64,000 nucleotides of DNA, taken from assembly GCF_900176535.1 (NCBI RefSeq), contig NZ_FWXT01000002.1, forward strand, positions 186,001 to 250,000, given 5' to 3'. This DNA comes from Pedobacter africanus (GTDB lineage Bacteria > Bacteroidota > Bacteroidia > Sphingobacteriales > Sphingobacteriaceae). Numbering within the stretch: the stretch's first letter is position 1; each line of letters starts with the position of its first letter. Positions 53,003 through 60,788 of the stretch are shown here, piece after piece. The notes under the pieces are model-generated. The model saw nothing but the letters and a program-made list of their open reading frames with translations, made no database searches and was not told the origin of the DNA. The translations under genes were made by a program, and so were the position numbers.

Positions 53003-54286
53003 ATGAAAAGATTTCTTTTGTTATGTTATGCCTTACTAGGGTATGCAAGCCTATCGGCACAGGAAGTAACAGCGCTAAAAGACGAGCGACCTGTTGCCGG
53101 TAAGAACTTTCAGGTTAGTTATAACCCGGCTGGCGGCCCTTTGACAGCTGCAGATCGGGTAGGTGGAATTGCTGTGTTTTATGCGGGTAAGCAGAAGACG
53201 CAGACCTTAGCCTTCCAAATGAAAAAACAGAAGGCAGACTGGGAGGGAGTTATAAGGGTGCCAGACAGTACGTTATTGGTTTACATGGTATTTACAGACG
53301 GGCAGCAGAAAGTGATGGATACCAGGGATGGAAAAGGCTATCTTTTACCTGCCTACAGCAAAGGCAAGCCGGTTCAGTATGCTTATGCAACAATGGCTTT
53401 GCTTACAGACGGTGGGCCACCAGATCCTTATGGGTTAAAGAAGAACCAGGACCGGGCTTTACAGTTCATGAAACAGGAAATGCATTTTCATCCGGAAAGC
53501 GAAACCCCGCTACGTCAACGCTTTTATAATATGCTGGCCAATTCCCCTGAACGGAATGATAAAGCCGACCTGGTAAAAAGGCTTACCGCCTTGAAAAGCG
53601 ATAAGGAAAGCGATTTGATGATGGCGCAGTTATACCTTTCTTTCTTAGGGACAAAACAGCAAGCCGATTCGCTGGATAAACTATTGGAAACCAGATTTCC
53701 TGATGGCGAATATGTGAAGCAAAAGAAAAGCAAAAAGCAGCAGCCCGGGGAGGACCATAAACCAACAGAAAAAAAGGCCGTAGATACCCTTCAGCTCATT
53801 ACCGAACTTAAGAAAAACATGTTGAAAGAACCTGTTGGCGAGATAGTGTTGAAGGACATCAATGGCGAACCGGTGGTTTTAGGCGGGGCAGGGATGAAGG
53901 GTAAAGTAATGGTCATTGATTTCTGGGCAACCTGGTGTGGGCCCTGTGTCCGTTCCTTTCCCGCTATGCAAAAGGTGATGGATAAGTACAAGGACAATCC
54001 CAATGTGAAGTTTTTTTACATCTGTACAATGGAAGAGGGCGATGCGCTGAAGACCGTGAAGGACTATTTAAGCAAGAACCCTTTGCCTTTTACCATTTTG
54101 ATGGACGAAAAAACAAGTGACATGAATTTGTATAAAGCCTTTACCCATTATAAAGGAGGGCGCGGAATCCCTTATAAACTGGTGATAGACGGTGATGGAA
54201 ATGTACGTTTCAGGACTTTGGGCTTTTCAGGCGATGAAGGGCTTCTTGAGGCTGAATTATCTGCAATGATCAAACTATCACTATGA
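53003..54286 (+). CDS. TlpA-like thioredoxin-family protein with long N-terminal domain
   Basis: 427 residues with signal peptide (ending SLSAQ). About 280 residues of mixed N-terminal sequence, including a beta-rich part and a lysine-rich linker (KQKKSKKQQPGEDHKPTEKK), precede a thioredoxin domain with WCGPC (C312, C315) and a GIPYKLVIDGDG segment. It starts 1 bp after the preceding stop. Two consecutive TlpA-type proteins after a SusCD pair recur in Sphingobacteriaceae loci of unknown substrate. Confidence 0.9.
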   Translation: MKRFLLLCYALLGYASLSAQEVTALKDERPVAGKNFQVSYNPAGGPLTAADRVGGIAVFYAGKQKTQTLAFQMKKQKADWEGVIRVPDSTLLVYMVFTDGQQKVMDTRDGKGYLLPAYSKGKPVQYAYATMALLTDGGPPDPYGLKKNQDRALQFMKQEMHFHPESETPLRQRFYNMLANSPERNDKADLVKRLTALKSDKESDLMMAQLYLSFLGTKQQADSLDKLLETRFPDGEYVKQKKSKKQQPGEDHKPTEKKAVDTLQLITELKKNMLKEPVGEIVLKDINGEPVVLGGAGMKGKVMVIDFWATWCGPCVRSFPAMQKVMDKYKDNPNVKFFYICTMEEGDALKTVKDYLSKNPLPFTILMDEKTSDMNLYKAFTHYKGGRGIPYKLVIDGDGNVRFRTLGFSGDEGLLEAELSAMIKLSL

Positions 54287-54351
54287 CTATTATCGTGATA
54301 CTCATCCTGATTCTTATGGTAGCGGGGAGAACTTTGCTGAAGCTGTTTTAA
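54283..54351 (+). CDS. 22-residue membrane peptide, translationally coupled
   Basis: The ATG overlaps the TGA of the TlpA gene (ATGA). The peptide MTIIVILILILMVAGRTLLK, followed by LF, is one hydrophobic helix with two basic residues at the end. It is the last frame before the operon terminator. Small but plausible membrane peptide; it may equally be a chance frame. Confidence 0.35.
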   Translation: MTIIVILILILMVAGRTLLKLF

Positions 54352-54356
54352 TTTAT

Positions 54357-54390
54357 TAACCTGAAGCCATAAAGCAATGGCTTCAGGTTA
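54357..54390 (+). terminator. Rho-independent terminator of the sigma/SusCD/TlpA operon
   Basis: Arms TAACCTGAAGCCAT and ATGGCTTCAGGTTA (14 bp, perfect) with loop AAAGCA, followed by TAAAAATATT. Confidence 0.8.
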
Positions 54391-54541
54391 TAAAAATATT
54401 CCTGGGGCGTTACATCAACCATAAGATCACAGGCAATTCATTTTTTAAATATTTATACATCGGCCTTATAATTATTGGTGCTTTTTTAATCGTTAATTCG
54501 GTAGTTAGCTTACATTAGGAAACTATTCCCTTTATTTGTAA

Positions 54542-54934
54542 ATGCCAATTGTAAGATTAAAGACCAATATCAAAGCGCTTAGGTTTCGATACTTAATTTT
54601 AATACTTGTGGTTATCGCCTTGGGCATTTTATCCCGAAAGGTAACGGGTATCCCATTAATTGTAGGTGATATACTGTACGCCGTAATGATGTTCTTTTTA
54701 GTTAAAATGCTGTTAATCAGGCTTAGCTACTTGAAGGCGGCTTTGATTAGCGTGTCGGTTTGTTTTCTTATTGAATTTAGCCAGCTTTATAATGCAACAT
54801 GGATCAATAACATTCGAAATACTACCCTCGGAGCATTGGTATTGGGCCATGGGTTCCTCTGGAGTGATATTATAGCCTACACTATCGGAACAGTAGTTAT
54901 TTATAAAGCTGTTTGCCTTTTAAATACACGCTAA
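54542..54934 (+). CDS. DUF2809 membrane protein
   Basis: 130 residues with four hydrophobic helices. Family signatures: RYLILILVVIALGILSRK at the N-terminus, GDILYAVMMFFLV, CFLIEFSQLY and LGHGFLWSDIIAYTIGT. Function unknown. Its 3' end overlaps the convergent fic gene by 15 bases. Confidence 0.88.
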   Translation: MPIVRLKTNIKALRFRYLILILVVIALGILSRKVTGIPLIVGDILYAVMMFFLVKMLLIRLSYLKAALISVSVCFLIEFSQLYNATWINNIRNTTLGALVLGHGFLWSDIIAYTIGTVVIYKAVCLLNTR

Positions 54935-56020
54935 TTTATACCTCACTGATCTACCTGCACCAGTCTGATGAAGTATGCCTGTTTCGTTCAAGTACAGCAA
55001 ATCGCGGGTAGCCGTTGCTTTAGATGTTTTAGCAATGGCCATGTATTTTTTAGCAGTCATTCCCCCTTCAAAACCTTGCGTCTCGTTCTCCAGCATACGG
55101 TTAATGACTTTCAATTGCCGCTCATTCAATAGAGATTTATACTGATCAAATAATCTGGTTTTCTTTACCGTAAACTCAATCAGTTCTTTTGCGGCTTTCT
55201 GTGCATCAAGTATTACTTGGCCAAAATAATAAATCCATTCTGTAATATCCAGACCCGACTGTGCTAATTTCAAAGCCTGATAGTAGTCTTTCTTGCCTTT
55301 CTCGATAACTTTCGATATAGATAACAGCACAGGGCCTTTCAGTTCATGAGAAAGCGCATACTCTGCCAGAGCCCGGCCAATACGTCCGTTTCCATCTTCA
55401 AAAGGATGTATAGATTCGAAATATAAATGTGCTATTGAAGCCTTTAATAAGGCTCTCGTGACCTCGTCATTTACACTAAGATTGTCGTTATGAAACCATT
55501 TTACAAACATTTCCATTTCGTTTGATACCCTATCTGATGGTGGTGCCTGGTAGTGTACAATTTCCTTTCCATATGCTCCAGAAATAACCTGCATAAGTTC
55601 CTGACCTTTTCTCCATGACCCAGCATTAATTTTCGGAAATCCTCCCATTAGTATTTCATGCCAATACAAAATCATCTTAACAGTTAGTTCCTCTTTAGCA
55701 TTTTCCCTTACGGTCGTCATGAGTTTGGCAACGCCAGCAACTCTTTTGTCATAAACTACTTTATCGTCTTTTAGACCTAAGTTTTTTTTTATTGAAGACA
55801 TCACATCTTCGCGACTCATGTATTCACCTTCTATTTCAGAAGTTTTGATTGCTTCTGAAATCAAGATTTCTATTAAGGTTTCTTGTCTTAACTCTTCGTT
55901 TAAACCTGTTATTAAACCGTTAACGTTTCCCAACTCTTTAGCAAATGCAATTGAAATAGGTTGTAATTTCTCTGTAGAGTAATTGAAATGGGGCCATTCC
56001 TTATATTGCCAATTATACAT
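54920..56020 (-). CDS. Fic family protein with C-terminal winged helix
   Basis: 366 residues from the ATG at 56020; a TTG three codons upstream is the alternative. N-terminal DUF4172-like helical region contains the class II inhibitory motif TSEIEG (T60 to G65). The catalytic motif HPFEDGNGRIGR starts at H205, so AMP-transfer or related chemistry is expected, held back by the inhibitory glutamate E64. The C-terminal ~80 residues form a winged helix (MTAKKYMAIAKTSKATATRDL). Two operator-like inverted repeats lie just upstream, consistent with autoregulation through this winged helix. Confidence 0.93.
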   Translation of the reverse strand: MYNWQYKEWPHFNYSTEKLQPISIAFAKELGNVNGLITGLNEELRQETLIEILISEAIKTSEIEGEYMSREDVMSSIKKNLGLKDDKVVYDKRVAGVAKLMTTVRENAKEELTVKMILYWHEILMGGFPKINAGSWRKGQELMQVISGAYGKEIVHYQAPPSDRVSNEMEMFVKWFHNDNLSVNDEVTRALLKASIAHLYFESIHPFEDGNGRIGRALAEYALSHELKGPVLLSISKVIEKGKKDYYQALKLAQSGLDITEWIYYFGQVILDAQKAAKELIEFTVKKTRLFDQYKSLLNERQLKVINRMLENETQGFEGGMTAKKYMAIAKTSKATATRDLLYLNETGILHQTGAGRSVRYKLACI

Positions 56021-56021
56021 A

Positions 56022-56050
56022 TGAGCCAATTAAAATTAATAATCGGCTCA
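56022..56050. repeat. Inverted repeat 1 upstream of fic (degenerate copy)
   Basis: Arms TGAGCCAATTA (56022-56032) and TAATCGGCTCA (56040-56050) differ at one position and are separated by 7 bp. It begins 2 bp upstream of the start codon. Confidence 0.65.
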
Positions 56051-56064
56051 AATATAGTTAATTT

Positions 56065-56095
56065 TTGAGCCGATTAAGCAAAATAATCGGCTCAA
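56065..56095. repeat. Inverted repeat 2 upstream of fic (perfect copy)
   Basis: Perfect 12-bp arms TTGAGCCGATTA (56065-56076) and TAATCGGCTCAA (56084-56095) separated by 7 bp. Corresponding arms of the two copies are 44 bp apart, about four helical turns, so both could be bound on the same DNA face. Likely operators for the fic promoter; no other gene starts between the repeats and the NamZ gene at 56172. Confidence 0.7.
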
Positions 56096-56171
56096 ATCAA
56101 AATTCTTAATTAACTCTTGGAGCTTGCTTATATCCTGCGTAGCTTTAAAAAACATTAAACCTTCTGAAATT

Positions 56172-57398
56172 ATGAGAGCTGTTACCCTATTTTTTTTAGC
56201 ATTTTTGCTGATCAGCCACACCAAATCTACGGCACAAAAGGCAGCGTTAAACTCCGGTAAATCCGGTAAAAAAGAAATCATTACTGGTGCCGATCAGACT
56301 GAAAAATATTTATCGTATTTAAAAGGAAAACGAATTGGCCTTGTGGCCAATCAAAGTTCTATTATTGGCAAAAAAAGCAGTGTAGACAGCTTGCTAAGCC
56401 TTGGAATTAAAATAGTAAAGGTATTTGGACCAGAGCATGGCTTTAGGGGCAATGCCAGTAATGGAGCCGTGGTGAATAGCGAGATAGATGCCAAAACCGG
56501 GATTCCTATCATCTCTTTATATGGCCGAAATGAGAAACCAACAAAACAGCAGCTGGAGGGGATCGACCTTATGGTATTTGATATTCAGGATGTAGGTTGC
56601 CGATACTATACCAATATCAATACGCTCGAGCATGTGATGACAGGCTGTGCAGAAAACAACAAAGAACTGCTAATCCTGGATAGGCCCAATCCTAACGGGT
56701 ATGTGGTAGACGGGCCGGTGATGACAGAAGACAGGTTTAAATCGGCTATAGGGATACATTATACGCCTATGACCCATGGCATGACCATAGGAGAATTTGC
56801 GCAATATCTTAATGGCGAAGGCTATCTTAAGCAGCCCTGCAAAATCAAAATTATAAAGGTTGCCAATTACAATCACGACATGCCTTATGTGCTGCCAGTC
56901 AATCCCTCTCCCAATTTGAATACACAGCAGGCTGTAATGCTTTTCCCTAGCCTGTGCATGTTTGAAGGAACAGCCATCAATGAGGGGCGTGGAACCTATA
57001 TGCCATTTACCATATTAGGCGCACCTGCGCTGAAAGGCAAATATGCATTCTCCTATAAGCCGGTAAGTATTCCCGGGATGAGCGAGCGGCCAAACCATAA
57101 AGACACTGTCTGTTATGGGCTAGACCTTCGCAATTATGATATAAACCAGCTGAAAAAGAGGCGTCAGATTAACTTATCCTGGTTAATTGAATTGTACAAA
57201 GCCTATCCTGATAAAGCCCGTTTCTTTACTCCTGGAAGAGCCAATCAAGATATATCAGCTTTTGACCTGCGTATTGGTACCGATCAGCTAAGAAAACAGA
57301 TCATAGCGGGGGTATCGGAAGCAGAAATCAGAAAAAGCTGGGAGCCGGGCCTGAAGAAGTTTAGAGCGATACGGGCTAAGTATTTACTTTACCCCTGA
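56172..57398 (+). CDS. DUF1343 / NamZ-type exo-beta-N-acetylmuramidase
   Basis: 408 residues from the ATG at 56172, where a signal peptide (ending KSTAQ) begins. Family landmarks: GKRIGLVANQSS near the N-terminus, FGPEHGFRGNASNGA, IPIISLYGRNEKPT, VFDIQDVGCRYYTN, ILDRPNPNG, PMTHGMTIGEFA and FEGTAINEGRGTYMPF. DUF1343 proteins remove terminal N-acetylmuramic acid from peptidoglycan fragments and are classed as exo-muramidases. Periplasmic recycling role expected. Confidence 0.92.
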   Translation: MRAVTLFFLAFLLISHTKSTAQKAALNSGKSGKKEIITGADQTEKYLSYLKGKRIGLVANQSSIIGKKSSVDSLLSLGIKIVKVFGPEHGFRGNASNGAVVNSEIDAKTGIPIISLYGRNEKPTKQQLEGIDLMVFDIQDVGCRYYTNINTLEHVMTGCAENNKELLILDRPNPNGYVVDGPVMTEDRFKSAIGIHYTPMTHGMTIGEFAQYLNGEGYLKQPCKIKIIKVANYNHDMPYVLPVNPSPNLNTQQAVMLFPSLCMFEGTAINEGRGTYMPFTILGAPALKGKYAFSYKPVSIPGMSERPNHKDTVCYGLDLRNYDINQLKKRRQINLSWLIELYKAYPDKARFFTPGRANQDISAFDLRIGTDQLRKQIIAGVSEAEIRKSWEPGLKKFRAIRAKYLLYP

Positions 57399-57526
57399 TG
57401 AACAAGCCTGAGAAGTTTATCTGCACATACCAGTCTAATTGCTGCTTATGTAGCAGGTACATCTATGGCCATCTGGGATTTGTCATTCGTACAGCAATGT
57501 ACTTCCACGTGATAAAAAGAAGCTGA
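57398..57526 (+). CDS. Possible 42-residue cysteine-containing peptide (doubtful)
   Basis: An ATG overlaps the NamZ stop (TGATG) and opens a 42-codon frame with a CCLC cluster (SNCCLCSRYIYGHLGFVIRT). The coupling geometry is attractive but nothing else supports it. Confidence 0.25.
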   Translation: MNKPEKFICTYQSNCCLCSRYIYGHLGFVIRTAMYFHVIKRS

Positions 57527-57530
57527 GCGC

Positions 57531-57743
57531 CTATTTTTTCTTTGCAGTAACCATTATAATTACACCTGCTACCAAAACTATACCGCCAATGTAAGGCGGC
57601 CAATTTACCGTTTTCTCTTTATCGGCAGAGATTTCAATAGGGCCTGCATCCAATACTTTTTCCTTTTTGGTATAAGAAAAACCAGTCCATACAAACATTA
57701 TTATACCAATTGCAATAAGAATTAATCCGAAAGTCCTGTTCAT
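57531..57743 (-). CDS. Small membrane protein
   Basis: 70 residues with two hydrophobic helices (about 5-22 and 49-66) and a central segment KEKVLDAGPIEI that recurs in a Bacteroidota family of small inner-membrane proteins. Function unknown. Convergent with the NamZ gene and divergent from the small gene at 57905. Confidence 0.7.
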   Translation of the reverse strand: MNRTFGLILIAIGIIMFVWTGFSYTKKEKVLDAGPIEISADKEKTVNWPPYIGGIVLVAGVIIMVTAKKK

Positions 57744-57904
57744 GATTTAGGGTTTTATGCCATATTAACATATCCCAGTGTAAAATGTTTTGTCGCATTG
57801 TATTCTCTATTGGTTGCTTTGTAAGGTAGCAAAACCTTTTGTTTACAGCAGTTGTTCTAGTTCTGGTTTCAGGGTGAAACTGAATTGATCTTAGCATAAA
57901 AGAT

Positions 57905-58069
57905 ATGGCACATTTAGAAGTAGAACCAAAACCGTCCCGACCGCTATGGTTGTGGACATTAATAGCATTGCTGGTCATACTGCTTGCCGGTATGTTAATC
58001 AAAAACTGTAATGAGCAGACTCCGGTAAGTTCTGCAGATTCCGTGCCGGCCGATGCCCGCAAAAACTAA
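57905..58069 (+). CDS. 54-residue single-pass membrane protein
   Basis: An ATG at 57905 begins a 54-codon frame: a proline-containing N-terminus (VEPKPSRPLW), one hydrophobic helix (LWLWTLIALLVILLAGMLI) and a polar periplasmic-like tail rich in Asp and Ser. It starts 162 bp after the divergent small membrane gene and 40 bp before the PRC/RibD gene, so the two may be co-transcribed. No known family. Confidence 0.5.
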   Translation: MAHLEVEPKPSRPLWLWTLIALLVILLAGMLIKNCNEQTPVSSADSVPADARKN

Positions 58070-58109
58070 GCATTTGCAGAACTATCCTCAAATTTAAAGA
58101 AGACAAGCT

Positions 58110-59189
58110 ATGGGAGAACATACCTACAACTATCTGCAGGAATTGAGTCGCAGTAATTTTCAGATCGTTAACGGAGAACCCGACATTATTGGCTGGGAGG
58201 TCAAGAATGAAACAGGGGTATATATTGGTGAGGTGTATGAATTGCTTTTTGAGCCTCAGACCAAGGCAGTGAGGTACCTGGTTGTTAACCTGGAAGATAA
58301 CGGGATGAACCTTGGAGCTAAAAAGGTGATGATCCCGCTGGGTATCGCCCATTTACACATCAGCGACGATGAGGTAGTGTTACCGGGATTACACATTGAC
58401 CAGTACAATGCCTTACCCGATTACAGTAAGGATGAGGTAGGGCCAGAAATGGAGGTGCGTGTCCGGGATATCATAGGAAGCCCTGCTGCCTTAAGAATGG
58501 AGGATGTCATCAGTGAGTTTGATCAGCATACTTTTTATGCGCATCATTATTTCGATAAAGAAAAGTTTTATCAGCGCGGCGGTGCTTTGAGAAGAATTAT
58601 TGTTTGCGCTTTTTTGACTATGGATGGCGTTATACAGTCGCCTGGCGGGCCGGATGAAGATCGTAGCAACAACTTTAAATGGGGAGGCTGGAGCTTTCCG
58701 CACTGGGATGATATCATGAACAATTATATGGCTAAGATCACCCGCTCACCGTACGATCTGTTGCTGGGAAGGCGTACCTACGAGATCTTTGCTGCTTTTT
58801 GGCCGCATCAGGAGAACAATCCAACCACAGAAACATTTAATCGTATTGAAAAATTTGTGGTAGGGGGAACCGGTACCGATATCTCCTGGAAAAATTCATC
58901 GCTTATTTCAGCTGATGTGGTACAGGAGCTGAAAAAGCTAAAGGGGCAGGCCGGACCAGACTTGCTGGTTTATGGAAGTGGTAAACTCTGCCAGACTTTG
59001 TTTCAGCACCAGTTGGTTGATGTGTTGCACACCTTAACATTCCCTGTTACCTTGGGCAGCGGCGAGCGGTTTTTCCAGGAAGGAACACAACCGGTGCAAT
59101 GGAAGTTAAGTGATTCAGCCGTATCTGGCACGGGTGTGTTCCTGGCCAGTTATTTACCTGACGGGGAAGTGAAAACCGGAACAATGTAG
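58110..59189 (+). CDS. PRC-barrel and RibD/DHFR-like domain fusion protein
   Basis: 359 residues. Residues about 25-100 form a PRC-barrel (IIGWEVKNETGVYIGEVYELLF, then VRYLVVNLEDNGM) and to about 158 the acidic tail typical of Bacteroidota PRC proteins. From about residue 162 a RibD C-terminal/dihydrofolate-reductase fold begins with RRIIVCAFLTMDGVIQSPGG, the usual start of stand-alone DHFR-like proteins, and continues with LLLGRRTYEIFAAFWP and LVYGSGKLCQTL. The two halves are normally separate genes. No stop or frameshift is visible at the junction (GGALRRII). Confidence 0.85.
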   Translation: MGEHTYNYLQELSRSNFQIVNGEPDIIGWEVKNETGVYIGEVYELLFEPQTKAVRYLVVNLEDNGMNLGAKKVMIPLGIAHLHISDDEVVLPGLHIDQYNALPDYSKDEVGPEMEVRVRDIIGSPAALRMEDVISEFDQHTFYAHHYFDKEKFYQRGGALRRIIVCAFLTMDGVIQSPGGPDEDRSNNFKWGGWSFPHWDDIMNNYMAKITRSPYDLLLGRRTYEIFAAFWPHQENNPTTETFNRIEKFVVGGTGTDISWKNSSLISADVVQELKKLKGQAGPDLLVYGSGKLCQTLFQHQLVDVLHTLTFPVTLGSGERFFQEGTQPVQWKLSDSAVSGTGVFLASYLPDGEVKTGTM

Positions 59190-59202
59190 CTATACTTGCC
59201 GC

Positions 59203-59610
59203 TTAATGCTCATTGAGCAGCATCCAGGAAGTGCCGAATTGATCGCGTAGCATGGCAAAGCGGTTGGCAAAGGGAGTTTTCTCCATTTTCATAAACACTG
59301 TACCTTCATTAGACAATACGCTATAGATATGCTCCGCTTCCTCTGCTGTGTTAAGTACTAATGTAAGGTAGGCGCTGCGCATAGGTTCAGCATTAGGGAT
59401 GTCTGCACCCCGCAATTTGGTGCCGCCTATTTCCATGATCGCATGAAGGATCGGGTTCTTCCATTCTTCCGGAAAATTGCCGGGTGGCTGATCGTGAGGC
59501 AGCATCATATGTATTTTTCCTCCTAAATGCTGTTCGTAAAACCGAAATGCTTTCTCGCAGTGCCCGGGATAGTTGATATAAATGTCGAGTTGGGTTAAAG
59601 ATTGGGTCAT
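59203..59610 (-). CDS. VOC/PhnB-like glyoxalase-fold protein
   Basis: 135 residues, PhnB-type (DUF1338/glyoxalase-like) VOC domain: INYPGHCEKAFRFYEQHLGGK, then GNFPEEWKNPILHAIMEIG and FGTSWMLLNE at the end. Such proteins resemble 3-demethylubiquinone methyltransferase-like PhnB and have no proven substrate here. Convergent with the fusion gene. Confidence 0.88.
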   Translation of the reverse strand: MTQSLTQLDIYINYPGHCEKAFRFYEQHLGGKIHMMLPHDQPPGNFPEEWKNPILHAIMEIGGTKLRGADIPNAEPMRSAYLTLVLNTAEEAEHIYSVLSNEGTVFMKMEKTPFANRFAMLRDQFGTSWMLLNEH

Positions 59611-59781
59611 GATGCAATTTTTTAGTACTACAATGGACTATTTTCTTTTGTAAAGGTAGGAGCTGCTGGACAAATATTCAGGGGGAGTTTACGACAAAAG
59701 GAGGGGGTATTACTTCCAATGTCTGGTGGGATTAGGCTTAAACCTGGATTAATTCCATATTATATCTTATTTTCGTTGTAT

Positions 59782-60219
59782 ATGGAAATTTTTCAGGAAA
59801 CATTAACCTTGCGGGCAAGAAGAAGGGGATTTCATCTCATTACTGAGGAGATCGTGGCAGCTATGCCACAGATAGCTAAACTTACAATGGGGATTTGCCA
59901 GGTTTTTATACAGCATACCTCTGCTTCGCTTACCATCAATGAAAATGCTGACCCTACCGTACGTACTGATTTTGAGATGTTTTTTAACAAGTCGGTTCCC
60001 GAGAATGACCCGGATTATGTACACGATTATGAAGGATCGGATGATATGCCCGCGCATCTAAAATCATCTATCCTAGGCAGCTCTGTAAGTATTCCAATAC
60101 GAAACGGCAGGCTTGCTTTAGGCACCTGGCAAGGAATATACCTTTGCGAACACCGCAATTACGGAGCGGGGCGCAGGCTGGTTGTTACGGCATGGGGCAG
60201 GGGCAAATCTGAAATCTAA
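59782..60219 (+). CDS. YjbQ/UPF0047 family protein
   Basis: 145 residues from the ATG at 59782, where the normal family start (MEIFQETLTLRARRRGFHLI) lies. Motifs: QVFIQHTSASLTINENADP, DMPAHLKSSILGSSVSIPI and GTWQGIYLCEHR. Members have been linked to a minor thiamine-phosphate-forming activity and to general stress, but physiological role is unsettled. Confidence 0.93.
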   Translation: MEIFQETLTLRARRRGFHLITEEIVAAMPQIAKLTMGICQVFIQHTSASLTINENADPTVRTDFEMFFNKSVPENDPDYVHDYEGSDDMPAHLKSSILGSSVSIPIRNGRLALGTWQGIYLCEHRNYGAGRRLVVTAWGRGKSEI

Positions 60220-60307
60220 TTCCTGAAAATCTGGAATTGAATTCCATAATTCTAAACAATAATTGTTAAGGACTGTTCAATCAGTATCGGTCCCTAATCT
60301 AATTGTT

Positions 60308-60487
60308 ATGAAAGCTAAAATAAAAAAGACAAACAGCACTCCAGAAATTACCCATAGTTCGGTTAACTTTTCGGCAGAAAAGATTAAACAGGTAGCAAAA
60401 GAAAAGAAGCCGGCAAAGAGTTTTCTTGAAGAACTTAGTAATGCGATCAATTCAGGCGATGATACCGCCTGGCGCATGTGGAGGTGA
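60308..60487 (+). CDS. Small basic protein of unknown function
   Basis: 59 residues from the ATG at 60308. Lys-rich, no membrane helix, ending in a short Trp-containing tail (DTAWRMWR). No family recognised. It lies on the same strand as YjbQ, about 90 bp behind. Confidence 0.4.
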   Translation: MKAKIKKTNSTPEITHSSVNFSAEKIKQVAKEKKPAKSFLEELSNAINSGDDTAWRMWR

Positions 60488-60515
60488 GAATTAAAAAAAA
60501 TTAAACACGAACAGC

Positions 60516-60731
60516 GTGAATGAGGAAATAAAAGCCAGAAAGCCAATCTTAATTGCAGGAGTAATTATTCTAACCATCAGTTTATGCTTCATTTTCCCAT
60601 TTGAGTATAATAGAACAAACTACATAACTTCCTACCTCGTAATTTTAGGGATCATTTCTCTCTTATTTCACAAAGGTGGAGACTGGATTTTTGATATTTC
60701 TGAGTACCTTAAGTCTGGAAAGGAATTGTAA
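60516..60731 (+). CDS. Small membrane protein
   Basis: 71 residues with two hydrophobic helices (about 10-27 and 38-52) and a charged C-terminus. It appears to start at GTG (60516) because no ATG in frame gives the first helix. No family recognised. Confidence 0.45.
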   Translation: MNEEIKARKPILIAGVIILTISLCFIFPFEYNRTNYITSYLVILGIISLLFHKGGDWIFDISEYLKSGKEL

Positions 60732-60788
60732 TACTTATACAAAAAATACGGTTGATATTTCATTTTTTAAAGTAAATCGCTGTCTTAA

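Noticed and set aside
54357..54390. The TAACCTGAAGCC hairpin as a fourth Crp/Fnr operator
   Set aside because: It has a perfect 14-bp stem at an operon end with a following A/T run, and so is better explained as a terminator.
57634..58062. 142-codon minus-strand frame spanning two small membrane genes
   Set aside because: It overlaps both the minus-strand 70-residue gene and the plus-strand 54-residue gene, whose translations are more protein-like.
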